In this document: piece after piece, positions 14,085 through 22,634 of the stretch
Numbering within the stretch: position 1 is the stretch's first letter
Layout: every line of letters begins with the position of its first letter
DNA from: Myxococcales bacterium
GTDB taxonomy: Bacteria > Myxococcota > Myxococcia > Myxococcales > UBA5297
Length of the DNA stretch: 33,687 nucleotides
Assembly (NCBI GenBank): GCA_031262165.1
Contig: JAISIF010000102.1
Location: 1 to 33,687, forward strand
Reading direction: 5' to 3'
Position numbers and translations under genes: made by a program
The notes under the pieces: generated by a model
What the model saw: only the letters and a program-made list of their open reading frames with translations
Databases searched by the model: none
Told to the model about the DNA's origin: nothing

Positions 14085-15011
14085 TCAAATCCCATCGATC
14101 TCCGGGACGGGCCGCGCGTTGGTGTCGAGCGCGGACTGCAGTTCGAGCAGGGCCCGCGCAACGTCGTCGCGGCTGATCTTGTGGCCTGGGCCCTTGGCCT
14201 CGACCTGGCGCAGGGTGGCGATGGCGAGCTTCACCGGGAACGCGGTGAAGCCGAGGTAGCCGACAGGGGCGCCGTGTTTCTGGAGCGTGTCGATGTATTC
14301 GGCTGCCGTGCGCAGGTCACTGCGCGCGAGCTCGAACGCCTCGCTTCGCCGCGCCGCATCCTTCAGAAACGAGCGCCCTTCCTTGGCGTCAACGCCGCTG
14401 TCCTTGAGGATGTTCGTGAGCTGGAGCGCCTCGCCGAACAGGCGGGCCTTGGCGCGCAAGCTCGCCGCCGCGGGCAAGAGCTGCTCGGCATCGAGGAGCA
14501 TGAGCTCGGTGAGCATCTCGCCGACGAGGCCCGCGACGAAGTAGCAGTAGTCGCGCAGCTCGGCGAGCGACTCGATGACGATGGCGCCGTCGCGCCGCTC
14601 CGAGACGCGCAGCGTCTCCTTCATGCCGTCGATCATCTTCTGGGTGTAGAGGACGATCCGATCGCGTTGGGCGCGCCCCACGGTCGCGAGATCCGCGAGC
14701 AGGCCAGGCAGCTCGTGCAGGAGCTCCTGGTAGCCAGCGTGCGAGGAGGGCGGGTTGGCATCGAGCCGGGCGGCAAACGCCTGCGTTTCCGCCAAATCTG
14801 GATCGGCCTCGAAGTGGATGAGTCGCCCAAAGGCGTCGAGCGCCTCGCAGCGCGCGGCGGTGCTCCAGGTCTCCGCGTCCTCGAAGGTATCGACCACGCG
14901 CATCATCAGATAGGCAATGGCCACCTCGTGCCGCGTTGGCTCGGGGAGGAAGGGGATGGTCAGCGCGTAGGTGCGCGAGGTGCGTTCCAGCAGGTCGTCG
15001 AGGTCATACAT
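14085..15011 (-). CDS. Squalene/phytoene synthase family protein
   Basis: 308 aa. Both aspartate-rich motifs of head-to-head prenyl synthases are present: D41TFED45 following YLMMRVV, and D204SGVD208 in QLTNILKDSGVDAKEGR. The membrane-facing stretch YCYFVAGLVGEMLTEL (residues ~155-170) resembles squalene synthase (YCHYVAGLVG) as much as phytoene synthase. The enzyme would condense two prenyl diphosphates (FPP or GGPP) at the membrane face. No other carotenoid or hopanoid gene lies beside it, so the product, squalene or phytoene, is undecided. The ATG opens 13 bp after the stop of the upstream RDD gene, so the two are probably one transcript. Confidence 0.88.
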   Translation of the reverse strand: MYDLDDLLERTSRTYALTIPFLPEPTRHEVAIAYLMMRVVDTFEDAETWSTAARCEALDAFGRLIHFEADPDLAETQAFAARLDANPPSSHAGYQELLHELPGLLADLATVGRAQRDRIVLYTQKMIDGMKETLRVSERRDGAIVIESLAELRDYCYFVAGLVGEMLTELMLLDAEQLLPAAASLRAKARLFGEALQLTNILKDSGVDAKEGRSFLKDAARRSEAFELARSDLRTAAEYIDTLQKHGAPVGYLGFTAFPVKLAIATLRQVEAKGPGHKISRDDVARALLELQSALDTNARPVPEIDGI

Positions 15012-15024
15012 GGCGTCTGTTGTC

Positions 15025-16596
15025 TCAGGCTCGACTGGCGTTGGAGGTTTGGGCGCGCGGCGATGGCTGACGACGCCGACTCGCGTCGAGCAGGCGCACG
15101 ACGTAGGTGCCCGTCAACTTGTCGTGAAAGGCCTGGCGTCGGCGACTGAAGAGGGCCGCGGCAAACCCCAGGAAGAGCAGCGCGGCCGAGGCAAAGGCGC
15201 AGAGCGCGCGCACGGCCGATCTGATGAGCGATGGCGGCTGCCCGGTCGCGTCGAGCAGGTAGATGCCCGCCACCCATTTGCCGGGCGTGCGGCCATTGCC
15301 CAGCGCGTGGAAGAGCGCCGCGTAGGCGAACGTCAGCGCGCCGAGGAACCCGCAGAGCGGCAGCGCGAAGAGCCTCAGGCGGGGCAGGCTCATGAGCGAT
15401 TCACCAGTGGCGATCTCTGCCAGCGACAGGGTGAGCGCCATCAGGGCAGCGAGGCAGACGAGGTCGATGATCCGCGCCACGTTCCGCGAAAAGAGACCGG
15501 CCGGCGTGGCGTGAATCTCCTCGACCGTCTCGACGGCCCGTTCGAGATTCCGCTCCAGCTTGTGATCGGGTGTCGCTGCGGCCTTCGCCTCGCTCTTCTC
15601 GACGACGGCGGGACGGGGCGGCGAGGCAGCATCCTGTGCCCCGCATTCGAGAGTTGCCTGGTGGATTGGCACAGGCAGCAGGGCTGGCGGCGGAGCGGAC
15701 GACGGCGCGACGACGGGGCGAACGATGGCGGGCGTGCCCAGCGCTGGCTGTGGTGTCGGGACAGCGATGAGAGGCGCGGCGGGCGCAGCGCTCGGCGTTG
15801 GCGTCTGCTCGAAGTCGATGTCGATCATCGGCGCTGGGGTTGGGAGTGGCTCTGGCGCGGGCGTGGCGGGCGCCGTCGTCCTCGATGGATCGCGCGGGGC
15901 GATCGGCGACACCGCGGGCATCTCTTGGCGCGTGGGCGCGGCGCTCGGAGCCATGCCCATCGCCGGGCGGAGTGGCACCGAGGGCGCTGGCCCGATCGAC
16001 GCGCTCGACACTGGAGGTGTCGATGACGCCGTCGAGGTCGGTGGTAAGCGCCGTGGCGGCGTGGGCGGCAACGTGGGCCGTCCGAACGCCAGCGTGTTGC
16101 TGCGACCGGCAGATGCGGGCTGCCCAAACGTCGGCGTGTGCGTGCGGCCATCCGGTTCGGTGGCGGCCGGTGGCGGTGAAGGCGGTCGCGAGAGCTGAGT
16201 CGGGGTCGAGTTCGGGGCCGGAGTCGGAGGCGGCACAGGCATCTGCGGTGATGGTGGCTTCGGCGCCGCAGGAGGCGGCACCGGCCTCAGGAACCAGGCC
16301 GGCTCGGGCACATTCTCCACCTTTTTCAGCGGCTCGGCGTTCTTGGCCCACGCGGGCGATGGAGGTGGCGCGTGCGCGGGGGCGACGACTGCGATGCCGC
16401 CGCGCGGCTGCGCGTCGCGGGCGCGTAAACCCTCCTCCTGGTCGAGCCGAATCTCGCGCGACCGCACCGGCGAGGCGATCGGCGTCCGCGAGGCCTCGAA
16501 TGGCCTGGTGTAGCGGAAGGTGGCGCCACAGGAAGGGCAGCCCGCTGGCGCCGCGCGTTCGAAGCCACATTTGGGACAGACGATCGAATCAGACAT
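15025..16596 (-). CDS. Zinc-ribbon / RDD-domain membrane protein
   Basis: 523 aa in three parts. The N-terminus is a small zinc ribbon with Cys7-x2-Cys10 and Cys20-x2-Cys23 (VCPKCG, GCPSCG). Residues ~40-340 form a Pro/Ala/Thr-rich, probably disordered linker. The C-terminus is an RDD domain beginning ARIIDLVCLAALMALTLSL, with FHALGNGRTPGKWVAGIYLLD and the end motif RQAFHDKLTGTYVV; this part has several membrane helices. RDD proteins are of mixed function, and some members are ion/proton exchangers. ATG 16596 is chosen because AAGGAG lies 9 nt upstream; a GTG at 16602 is too close to it. The zinc ribbon plus long linker plus RDD arrangement recalls myxobacterial multi-domain membrane proteins. 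Confidence 0.85.
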   Translation of the reverse strand: MSDSIVCPKCGFERAAPAGCPSCGATFRYTRPFEASRTPIASPVRSREIRLDQEEGLRARDAQPRGGIAVVAPAHAPPPSPAWAKNAEPLKKVENVPEPAWFLRPVPPPAAPKPPSPQMPVPPPTPAPNSTPTQLSRPPSPPPAATEPDGRTHTPTFGQPASAGRSNTLAFGRPTLPPTPPRRLPPTSTASSTPPVSSASIGPAPSVPLRPAMGMAPSAAPTRQEMPAVSPIAPRDPSRTTAPATPAPEPLPTPAPMIDIDFEQTPTPSAAPAAPLIAVPTPQPALGTPAIVRPVVAPSSAPPPALLPVPIHQATLECGAQDAASPPRPAVVEKSEAKAAATPDHKLERNLERAVETVEEIHATPAGLFSRNVARIIDLVCLAALMALTLSLAEIATGESLMSLPRLRLFALPLCGFLGALTFAYAALFHALGNGRTPGKWVAGIYLLDATGQPPSLIRSAVRALCAFASAALLFLGFAAALFSRRRQAFHDKLTGTYVVRLLDASRRRQPSPRAQTSNASRA

Positions 16597-16656
16597 GTTC
16601 ACGCGCTCCTTCAGGATTCCGGGGCGGGGGGCGAACGGCGAAGGACGAAAACAGAG

Positions 16657-16686
16657 CTGCCTGTCCCCTCATTTCGGGACAGGCAG
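16657..16686 (-). terminator. Hairpin downstream of the lipoprotein gene
   Basis: A perfect 11-bp stem, CTGCCTGTCCC / GGGACAGGCAG, with an 8-nt loop lies 52 bp beyond the stop of the 16739-17992 gene. On the minus strand it is followed by CTCTGTTTTCG, a weak T-tract, so termination is likely but may be partial. Confidence 0.6.
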
Positions 16687-16738
16687 ACAGCGCTGGGAGA
16701 TCCAGCGGAGCTTCACCTCGGGTCGATCGCGCCGAGCC

Positions 16739-17992
16739 TCAATCGAAGACGAGCTTGACGACCTTTTCGAGGGAACTTGCCATCTGGAACACGTCGAGGA
16801 TCGTCCCCTGCCGCCCCGTGACGATGAGGTGATCCACGTAGGCGGCGGGCAGGTGAAGCTTCAGGAGGAAGTGGTTGCCCCTCTGCGTCAGCGTCAGGGG
16901 ATCTGGGGAGATCAGCCCCGTCGCATACGGGTCGTAGATCGACTCGAGCGTGAGGCCCGAGGCCAGAGCCTTGAGGCTCGCCGAGGCCTTCTCATCACTG
17001 GCGATGGCGCGCTGGGCGTTCTGGAGGGAGAGCGCCGTGGCCATGTCGAACTCGCGCTTGGCCTGGTCGCGGCTGGAGAGGAAGAGGGTGGATGCCATCG
17101 CGACCTGCTCGGCGCTCTCCTCGTCCGGCGCCTCGATCGAGACGCTCACGTCCAGGTCGGTCTTGCCGTCCACGATCAGCTCGATACGCGGGGCGCCCGG
17201 ATCCAGGATCGAGAAGCGGACGAAGTGGGGCGGCTGGGGCACGCTCGCCGCCGCGGGGACGCGGGCCTTGAGCACTTCGATCAATGACGGGGAGCCCAGG
17301 GCGTAGATGCCCTCGCTGCCCAACAGGCAGGCCACGGCCTCCTTGCTCTCCTGATCGATGGCGCAGAGCGCGTCGCCCTGGGGCGCGAGGACGAACGCGA
17401 CCGGCGTCTCGTCCTCCGCGATCAGGATTTCGTCGAGCGCTGGCTGCGCCGCGCGGGCGATCGCCGCGTAATCCGCCAGGAGTGCCTGGGCCTCGGCCGA
17501 CCCCATGTCCAAGCCGAGGAGCAGCACGCCCTTTTTCACGATCTCGTCGAAGTCCAGATCGTCGAAGTCCTCACCCTGGAAGAAGAAGCCCAGGCGCTTG
17601 ATGCGGGAGGCAGGGATCCTCCGGTCGAGGAGGGTGGCATAGACGAGCGTCTCGGAGAGCGGCTTGATCAGCGACGAGGAGAGCATGGCCAGCTCGCGCG
17701 TGAAGGGCGCGATGGTCTGGACCAGGGTGTAGCCGCCCTGGAGGTCCATCGGCGCCTTGCGCAGGCCGCGTTCGGTCAGAGCGTCGAGGTCGATGCTCAG
17801 CGTGATGCCCGGCTGGGTGAGCTGCGCCGCGGCGGCAAAGAGATCCAGCGCTGGCTTGGCGAGGGGCGTCCCAACCGGGCCACCGATCGAACTGGGCGGG
17901 CAGAGGGCGGAGGAGGATGAGGACGAGGTGCCCGTCGTCGATGCGCAGGCAGTCGTGAGGGCGAGCAGAGTGAACAGAACGAGACGCTTCAT
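16739..17992 (-). CDS. Hypothetical lipoprotein
   Basis: 417 aa. MKRLVLFTLLALTTAC is a lipoprotein signal with Cys16 as the likely modified residue. It is followed by a Ser/Thr-rich tether (ASTTGTSSSSSS). The body is an alternating helix/strand protein with no motif I recognise. Recurring patterns such as TLVYATLLDRRIP and PHFVRFSILD suggest a periplasmic or surface-anchored protein that is not obviously an enzyme. The start is supported by GAGGAA upstream; the frame stays open to 18175 without a signal-like start. It is transcribed divergently from the TPR gene at 18587. Similar large orphan lipoproteins are common in myxobacteria (inference). Confidence 0.75.
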   Translation of the reverse strand: MKRLVLFTLLALTTACASTTGTSSSSSSALCPPSSIGGPVGTPLAKPALDLFAAAAQLTQPGITLSIDLDALTERGLRKAPMDLQGGYTLVQTIAPFTRELAMLSSSLIKPLSETLVYATLLDRRIPASRIKRLGFFFQGEDFDDLDFDEIVKKGVLLLGLDMGSAEAQALLADYAAIARAAQPALDEILIAEDETPVAFVLAPQGDALCAIDQESKEAVACLLGSEGIYALGSPSLIEVLKARVPAAASVPQPPHFVRFSILDPGAPRIELIVDGKTDLDVSVSIEAPDEESAEQVAMASTLFLSSRDQAKREFDMATALSLQNAQRAIASDEKASASLKALASGLTLESIYDPYATGLISPDPLTLTQRGNHFLLKLHLPAAYVDHLIVTGRQGTILDVFQMASSLEKVVKLVFD

Positions 17993-18181
17993 GGAGGTTC
18001 CTCTTGTCGATGTCGTGGAGAAGGAGCGGCGAGCGCGAGCGCCCCAGAGAGAAGGCGGGCAAAAAAGCGGCGAGCTTTTAGAGGCCTCCCCCAATGTCCG
18101 CAACCCGACAGGACAAGAGCGTCCCTCTTTTTTCTTTGCGTTTCGTCGATCGCATTTCACGGGCGGAAAATTCATTCGACC

Positions 18182-18299
18182 TGTTCCAAAACCGAATCCG
18201 CACAGGATTTTTCATTGCGCAGTGGTGCGATTTATCGCGCCCTCTATTCCGAATCTTCGAACCGAACAGGGCGCCATGAATGGCCCGCCTACGAAAGAC
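18182..18299. repeat. 118-bp dispersed structured repeat, copy 2
   Basis: Partner of 12077-12194, same length and orientation. The first hairpin here reads ATTGCGC-AGTG-GTGCGAT, which still pairs through two G-U wobbles, and the second is GCGAT-TT-ATCGC. It lies in the 594-bp divergent spacer 17993-18586, the rest of which shows no gene. The promoters of both flanking genes must be in this spacer. Confidence 0.65.
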
Positions 18300-18586
18300 G
18301 TGTCGTTCAGATCCTTCGATAGAGATCGATCGCCCATGAGATCGACACTGCCCGTGCCCTCGCGCCAACGCCAGACGAAGAGTTGATTCCGCGTTGCAAG
18401 TGGATAGAAGGCGGCGCGTTTTTTTGGCCCTCTCATCGGGCCACTCCCAACGTCCCCCATCGACGGTCCACCAGTGCCCCTCTCGCCAGCCCGCGCCCAC
18501 CTATCGCCGCGCAAGACCCACGAGACGACATCGAGGCCAGGTTGCGCTTCACAGGGCTCCTTCGAAACCGTCAGGAGAAGAAGGCA

Positions 18587-20038
18587 ATGTTTCCAGCATG
18601 GCTCGTCCTGTCCGCGCTGCTTTCGCAGACCCCATCGATCCCGCCGCAGGCGCTCTTGGAAAAAGAGCGAGGTGACAACCTGGCCTCCTCCAACCAGTTG
18701 GACGCGGCGCTGCGGGCCTATGACGCGGCCATCAGCCAGGCCCCGGCCTTTGCCGAAGCCCTGAACCAGCGCGGCGTCACCCTGGTGCGCCTCAACAGGT
18801 TGGAGGAGGCGCTCACCTCCTTTGACCAGGCGCTCCAGATCGATCCCTCCTACACGATGGCCCTCTACAACCGTGGCCTGGCGTGCAAGCGGCTCGGGCG
18901 CCACGAGGAGGTCCTCCAGACGTTCACCCTCTACACGAATGCCGTGCAGGACGACGCGGGCGGCTTCTTCCACCTGGCCGAGAGCAACTACGTCCTGGGT
19001 AACGTGGCCGCCGCGCTGAGGGCCTACGAGCGTTTCGTCACGCTGGAGACCGAACCCAGCCAGGCCAACAGGATCGAGCACTCGAAGAAGCGTATCGCCG
19101 AGCTCGAGGCCAAGCTCTCCACGCTGGCCCAGACGACGCCAGTAGACACGACGCCGCCCCCGACGCCGACGCCCGCCGTCGAGAACGCGAAGGCCACGGC
19201 GGCGACCTCGTCGGCATCGGCGTCGGTCCTCATCGTCACTCCAGAGCGCGAGGCCCTGTGCAACGCCAAGCTCGCCGAAGGCATCGCGCTCAGGGCCAAC
19301 GGGCAGCTGCGCGAGTCGATCTTCGCGCTGCAGGACGCCGCGCAGGCCAACCCGCAGAACGCGCGGGCGCTCTATGAGCTGGGCGAAGCCTACGCGGCCC
19401 TGAATTATTTCGCTCAGGCGGCCACGCGCTGGGAGCGCGTCCTGACGCTGAACCCGCCCCCTGCCCTGCGCGCCCAGGTCGAGGAGCGCCTGCCCGAGGC
19501 CTATCGCCAGATGGACGCCCGCGGCATCCCGCGCGACGGTCATGCCGCGGCTGACGCGACGCCTGCCAACGTTCCGGTCAAGGCGCGGCAGAAGGAAGCG
19601 GTCACGGAGCTGGTGACCTCCAAGCCGATCTCGTCGCACGCCAAGGCGGCCTTCCTGAAGGGCACCGTCCTCTTTGCCGACCGCGACTACGCGGGCGCCG
19701 TTCGCCAATACGACATCGCCATCGTGATTCATCCAGACGTGAGCGAGCTCTATTCGGCGCGGGCCGCGGCATGGCTCGCGAGCAACGAGCCCATGCGCGC
19801 GCTGGCCGACTACACCCAAGCCCGCCGCTACGGTCCCGCGCTGGCGCTGCCTCTCTACGGGTTGGCCGAGGCGCATTTCGCGCTCCAGCACAATGCGGAG
19901 GCCAGCGAGCACTACAGGCTATTCCTCACCTCGACCGCGCCCGACGCGAAGCGTGAGATGATCGACCGGGCCCAGCGTCAGATCCAACTGCTCGAGCAGA
20001 AGAGCGCCGCTGGCCCCAAGCTCCAATTCGGCCAGTGA
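18587..20038 (+). CDS. Exported TPR-repeat protein
   Basis: 483 aa. A short hydrophobic N-terminus (MFPAWLVLSALLSQTPS) looks like a signal peptide. TPR repeats follow in two blocks, at residues ~25-190 and ~215-300, with a third near 355-460. Typical units are ALRAYDAAISQAPAFAEALN, ALTSFDQALQIDPSYTMAL and AVRQYDIAIVIHPDVSELY. A Thr/Pro-rich linker separates the blocks. Such proteins scaffold protein-protein contacts in the envelope; the partner is unknown. AGGAG and AAGG precede the ATG. An in-frame extension back to 18383 has no signal-like start. Confidence 0.82.
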   Translation: MFPAWLVLSALLSQTPSIPPQALLEKERGDNLASSNQLDAALRAYDAAISQAPAFAEALNQRGVTLVRLNRLEEALTSFDQALQIDPSYTMALYNRGLACKRLGRHEEVLQTFTLYTNAVQDDAGGFFHLAESNYVLGNVAAALRAYERFVTLETEPSQANRIEHSKKRIAELEAKLSTLAQTTPVDTTPPPTPTPAVENAKATAATSSASASVLIVTPEREALCNAKLAEGIALRANGQLRESIFALQDAAQANPQNARALYELGEAYAALNYFAQAATRWERVLTLNPPPALRAQVEERLPEAYRQMDARGIPRDGHAAADATPANVPVKARQKEAVTELVTSKPISSHAKAAFLKGTVLFADRDYAGAVRQYDIAIVIHPDVSELYSARAAAWLASNEPMRALADYTQARRYGPALALPLYGLAEAHFALQHNAEASEHYRLFLTSTAPDAKREMIDRAQRQIQLLEQKSAAGPKLQFGQ

Positions 20039-20215
20039 GCCGAGCGCGCGTGACGCGCGGTCTTCAGGGCAATCGACTTCTCTCGATTCCCGTGGCCAGG
20101 CCCCCTCCCTGTCGGCTTCGCCGACATCCCCCTCACGCTAAAGGGCTCCCTCTCAGAGGGGGGTGGGGCGGGGGCGGGACGCCGTAGAGCGTGGCCGTAA
20201 TGAAGGGGGCGATAT
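20039..20215. repeat. Gene-free spacer with a common palindromic repeat
   Basis: No gene here. At 20101-20160 the sequence holds the hairpin GTCGGC-TTC-GCCGAC flanked by C-rich and G-rich arms (CCCCCTCCCT before it, CAGAGGGGGG after it). This is a stock intergenic palindrome seen in many bacteria. It lies between two convergent genes. Confidence 0.5.
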
Positions 20216-20246
20216 GAAAGGGTGCGATCCGATCGCGCCCTTTTTC
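20216..20246 (+). terminator. Rho-independent terminator after the TPR gene
   Basis: Stem AAAGGGTGCGAT / ATCGCGCCCTTT (12 positions, one T-G) with loop CCG, followed by a TTTTT run. It lies between two convergent genes. The remaining 20247-20424 stretch shows no gene. Confidence 0.85.
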
Positions 20247-20424
20247 ATTTCTACATGCGCCCTCTCGCTCGTCGCTTCGCGTCGGTCCTCGCCCGCAAGT
20301 GGATGAGAGGGGTGGAGGGGCGAGCGTGGATCGTGTTCGAAGCGCTCTTCCCCGAAGGAAACAGCGCAGCCCTCCCCCTCCCCTCTACCGTTCAGGAAAA
20401 TCGCTGATTGGGAGAGGACATGCC

Positions 20425-21303
20425 CTATTCCTCACAGCTCTCCGTGCAGGACAGCGTCGCCTCCATGCAGATGGAATAATGGCCTTCGGAATAACGGCCA
20501 TCCTGCTTCGAGGAATTACTCGTCACGACGATGTAATAGGTCGCGCCTGCCTCGACGTGGAACAGGAGGTATTCGGGGACACCATTCGCCTCTTCGTCGG
20601 ACGCGGTGGCCTCCCCGGCGCCAGCGGGCAGCACGGTCGGTGATGGGGAGAGCCGAGAGAGGACGTAAACCGCCGGATCGAAGGAGCGCTCTGGGACGAG
20701 ACTTATCCAGACGTCATCCTCTTCCTGGGCCCTGTATTCGTAAATCTCCTCCGGGCCGTCGAATGCCTCGATGGCTTGGACGACCGTCGAGGCGAGCGTG
20801 GTGCTGCCCGTGGCAGAGCACCCCGTCAGCGGAATGATGCGTTTGCATGTGCCCGAAATGCATCTCTCGTCGTTTGCCGCGTCGCACGACGCCTCGCTCC
20901 CACAGCTCACATCCACCGAAACGCAGAGATTGCCCGTGCAGATGCCGCCGCCTTTGGCAGCGCAGTCGGCCGTGTTCTCACAGTAGTCCTCGTGCTTCAC
21001 GCACGAGTGCGTGGCGCCGCAGACATGGCCATTGGGACATTGGTCCTTCCCCAGGCACTCCACACAGATCCCCTGGGACGAACAGCTCTGAGCGGAGAGG
21101 CAGCCACCGCAGCTCTTCGTGTGGGTCATGTGACACGCGTCGGCGAACACGACGTCGCCGCACGCTCGGCTCTGGCAGAGCTCTGCCCGCTTGCGCTCGA
21201 TGTCCATTGGGTCTGCCGAGCAAGCGCTCTTCGATTCGCTGCACGCGGCGCACAACGACAGGCAGGTCAGCAGAGACATCGACAGGATCTTGGTTGACTG
21301 CAT
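20425..21303 (-). CDS. Cysteine-rich lipoprotein
   Basis: 292 aa. MQSTKILSMSLLTCLSLCAAC gives a lipobox ending at Cys21. Residues ~30-165 hold more than twenty further Cys in short, regularly spaced motifs (CGGCLSAQSCSSQGICVEC, CPNGHVCGATHSCV, CENTADC, CTGNLCV, CGSEASC). This is the disulfide-rich pattern common in myxobacterial surface lipoproteins. The C-terminal ~110 residues are a beta-rich domain (DDVWISLVPE, AVYVLSRL, EYLLFHVEAGATYYIVV) with the look of a pre-peptidase C-terminal (PPC-like) domain, plus a final Cys cluster. GAGGAG precedes the ATG at 21303. Function unknown; adhesion or protein binding is plausible. Confidence 0.82.
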   Translation of the reverse strand: MQSTKILSMSLLTCLSLCAACSESKSACSADPMDIERKRAELCQSRACGDVVFADACHMTHTKSCGGCLSAQSCSSQGICVECLGKDQCPNGHVCGATHSCVKHEDYCENTADCAAKGGGICTGNLCVSVDVSCGSEASCDAANDERCISGTCKRIIPLTGCSATGSTTLASTVVQAIEAFDGPEEIYEYRAQEEDDVWISLVPERSFDPAVYVLSRLSPSPTVLPAGAGEATASDEEANGVPEYLLFHVEAGATYYIVVTSNSSKQDGRYSEGHYSICMEATLSCTESCEE

Positions 21304-21362
21304 GGGTGTGGCTCCTCGTTCTGTTGGACTGAAAATGGGGAGAGGAAGAGGGACGGGCGACA

Positions 21363-22634
21363 CTACCTGTCGATGGGGAGATGGCCCAAAGGCCAGACGA
21401 GGGCATTCTCGACGCGCGCGCCCGCGGCGACTTGGACGCCAGGCAGGAGGACGGCGCGCCGAATCCGCGCGCCACTTCCGAGATGGACGTCAGGGCCGAC
21501 GATCGCGCCATCGAGCGTGACGGCGCGCTCCAGCACGGCACTTCGATCCACGAACGAGTGGGCGCCAGGCGCTCCCGAGATGGCGCCAGTGTTCAGGGGT
21601 GTGGCCGCGCCCAGCGGCGCGAGGTCGCACAGGCCGGTCAGGAGCTCCTCGCAGGCTTCGATGTAGCGGCGCGGCGTTCCCAGATCGGCCCAGGCGCCCA
21701 CGCGGACTGGCAGCGCCTCGACGAGCGCGCCACGCGCGATGAGGCTGGGATAGACCTCGCCGTTGATGTCGCACGGGCCTTTGCCAGGGATGGCGTCGAA
21801 GATGTCTGATTCGAGCACGTGGACGCCGAGGAAGTGCCATGGCGACAGCCCCACGCGCTCGGGGCCGATGCCGCGGATGCGGGCGACGCGGCCAGACGTA
21901 TCTGCCTCGATGGCGCGGAAGCTCTCGCCAGGGACGGGCGGCACCACGGCGAGCGAGGCGATGGCTCCCGAACGCCGGTGGCGTGCGATGAGCTCTGGCA
22001 GGTCGATCGAGATGAAGGCATCGCCGTTGACGAGGAGGAACGGCGCGTCGCGACCGATCAGCGCGCGCGCGTCGCGCAGGCCTCCTGCCGTGTCCTGGAG
22101 CGCTGGCTCACGTGAGACCTCGAGCGTGAGGCCGAGTCGCTCTGCCTCGTTGCGCGCCACCCGTTCCATGACGTCGGGCAGGTGGTGCGTGTTGATGACG
22201 ACACGCTCGATGCCGGCGTTTTGGAGCAGCGCCAGACTGTAGCGGATGAGCGGCGCGCCAAAGAACGGCACGGCAGGCTTGGGCAAGCGCGCGGTCAGCG
22301 GCCGAAGCCGCGTGCCCAGACCAGCGCACAGGAGCATCGCGGTGCGCACTCGGCCCGAGGACATCGATGGCGGCTGTGTCTGCGCGTCTTCGAATGCCCG
22401 AAAGGCGCGCGCTGCCCGGCGGCGCATCGCAAGCGTGCGCGCGGCAGGCAGGTCTTGGCCCAGGACGGTGAGCACGCGTGCGGGCCGCTGGATCGATTCG
22501 ACGTCGAGCACCTCCGAGGCGGGCCAAGGGATGGCCTCACACAGCGGCTCCGACGACGCATCGCCCCGAGGGACATCGAGGATCAGCAAGGGCGTGGGAT
22601 CCATTGCCGAGCGGCAGATCGCACCGAGGTTCAT
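21363..22634 (-). CDS. Sugar-nucleotide nucleotidyltransferase with N-terminal extension
   Basis: 423 aa. From residue ~95 it is an NTP-transferase: CAGLGTRLRPLT is the nucleotide-binding signature and LPKPAVPFFG the following Lys motif. LLVNGDAFISID supplies the metal-binding Asp and WADLGTP the end of the catalytic domain. A short left-handed beta-helix region (AVTLDGAIVGPDVHLGSGA) follows, so a hexose-1-phosphate nucleotidyltransferase (mannose- or glucose-1-P type) is likely. The first ~95 residues are not part of the standard fold and are unrecognised. The start ATG overlaps the stop of the PilZ gene (TGATG), which implies coupled translation. The frame continues open inside the PilZ gene but that is a shadow. 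Probable role: precursor supply for surface polysaccharide. Confidence 0.88.
   Translation of the reverse strand: MNLGAICRSAMDPTPLLILDVPRGDASSEPLCEAIPWPASEVLDVESIQRPARVLTVLGQDLPAARTLAMRRRAARAFRAFEDAQTQPPSMSSGRVRTAMLLCAGLGTRLRPLTARLPKPAVPFFGAPLIRYSLALLQNAGIERVVINTHHLPDVMERVARNEAERLGLTLEVSREPALQDTAGGLRDARALIGRDAPFLLVNGDAFISIDLPELIARHRRSGAIASLAVVPPVPGESFRAIEADTSGRVARIRGIGPERVGLSPWHFLGVHVLESDIFDAIPGKGPCDINGEVYPSLIARGALVEALPVRVGAWADLGTPRRYIEACEELLTGLCDLAPLGAATPLNTGAISGAPGAHSFVDRSAVLERAVTLDGAIVGPDVHLGSGARIRRAVLLPGVQVAAGARVENALVWPLGHLPIDR

Noticed and set aside
18212-19912. 566-codon minus-strand frame opposite the TPR gene at 18587
   Set aside because: Arg/Gly/Val-rich antisense translation that runs through a dispersed repeat and has no domain.
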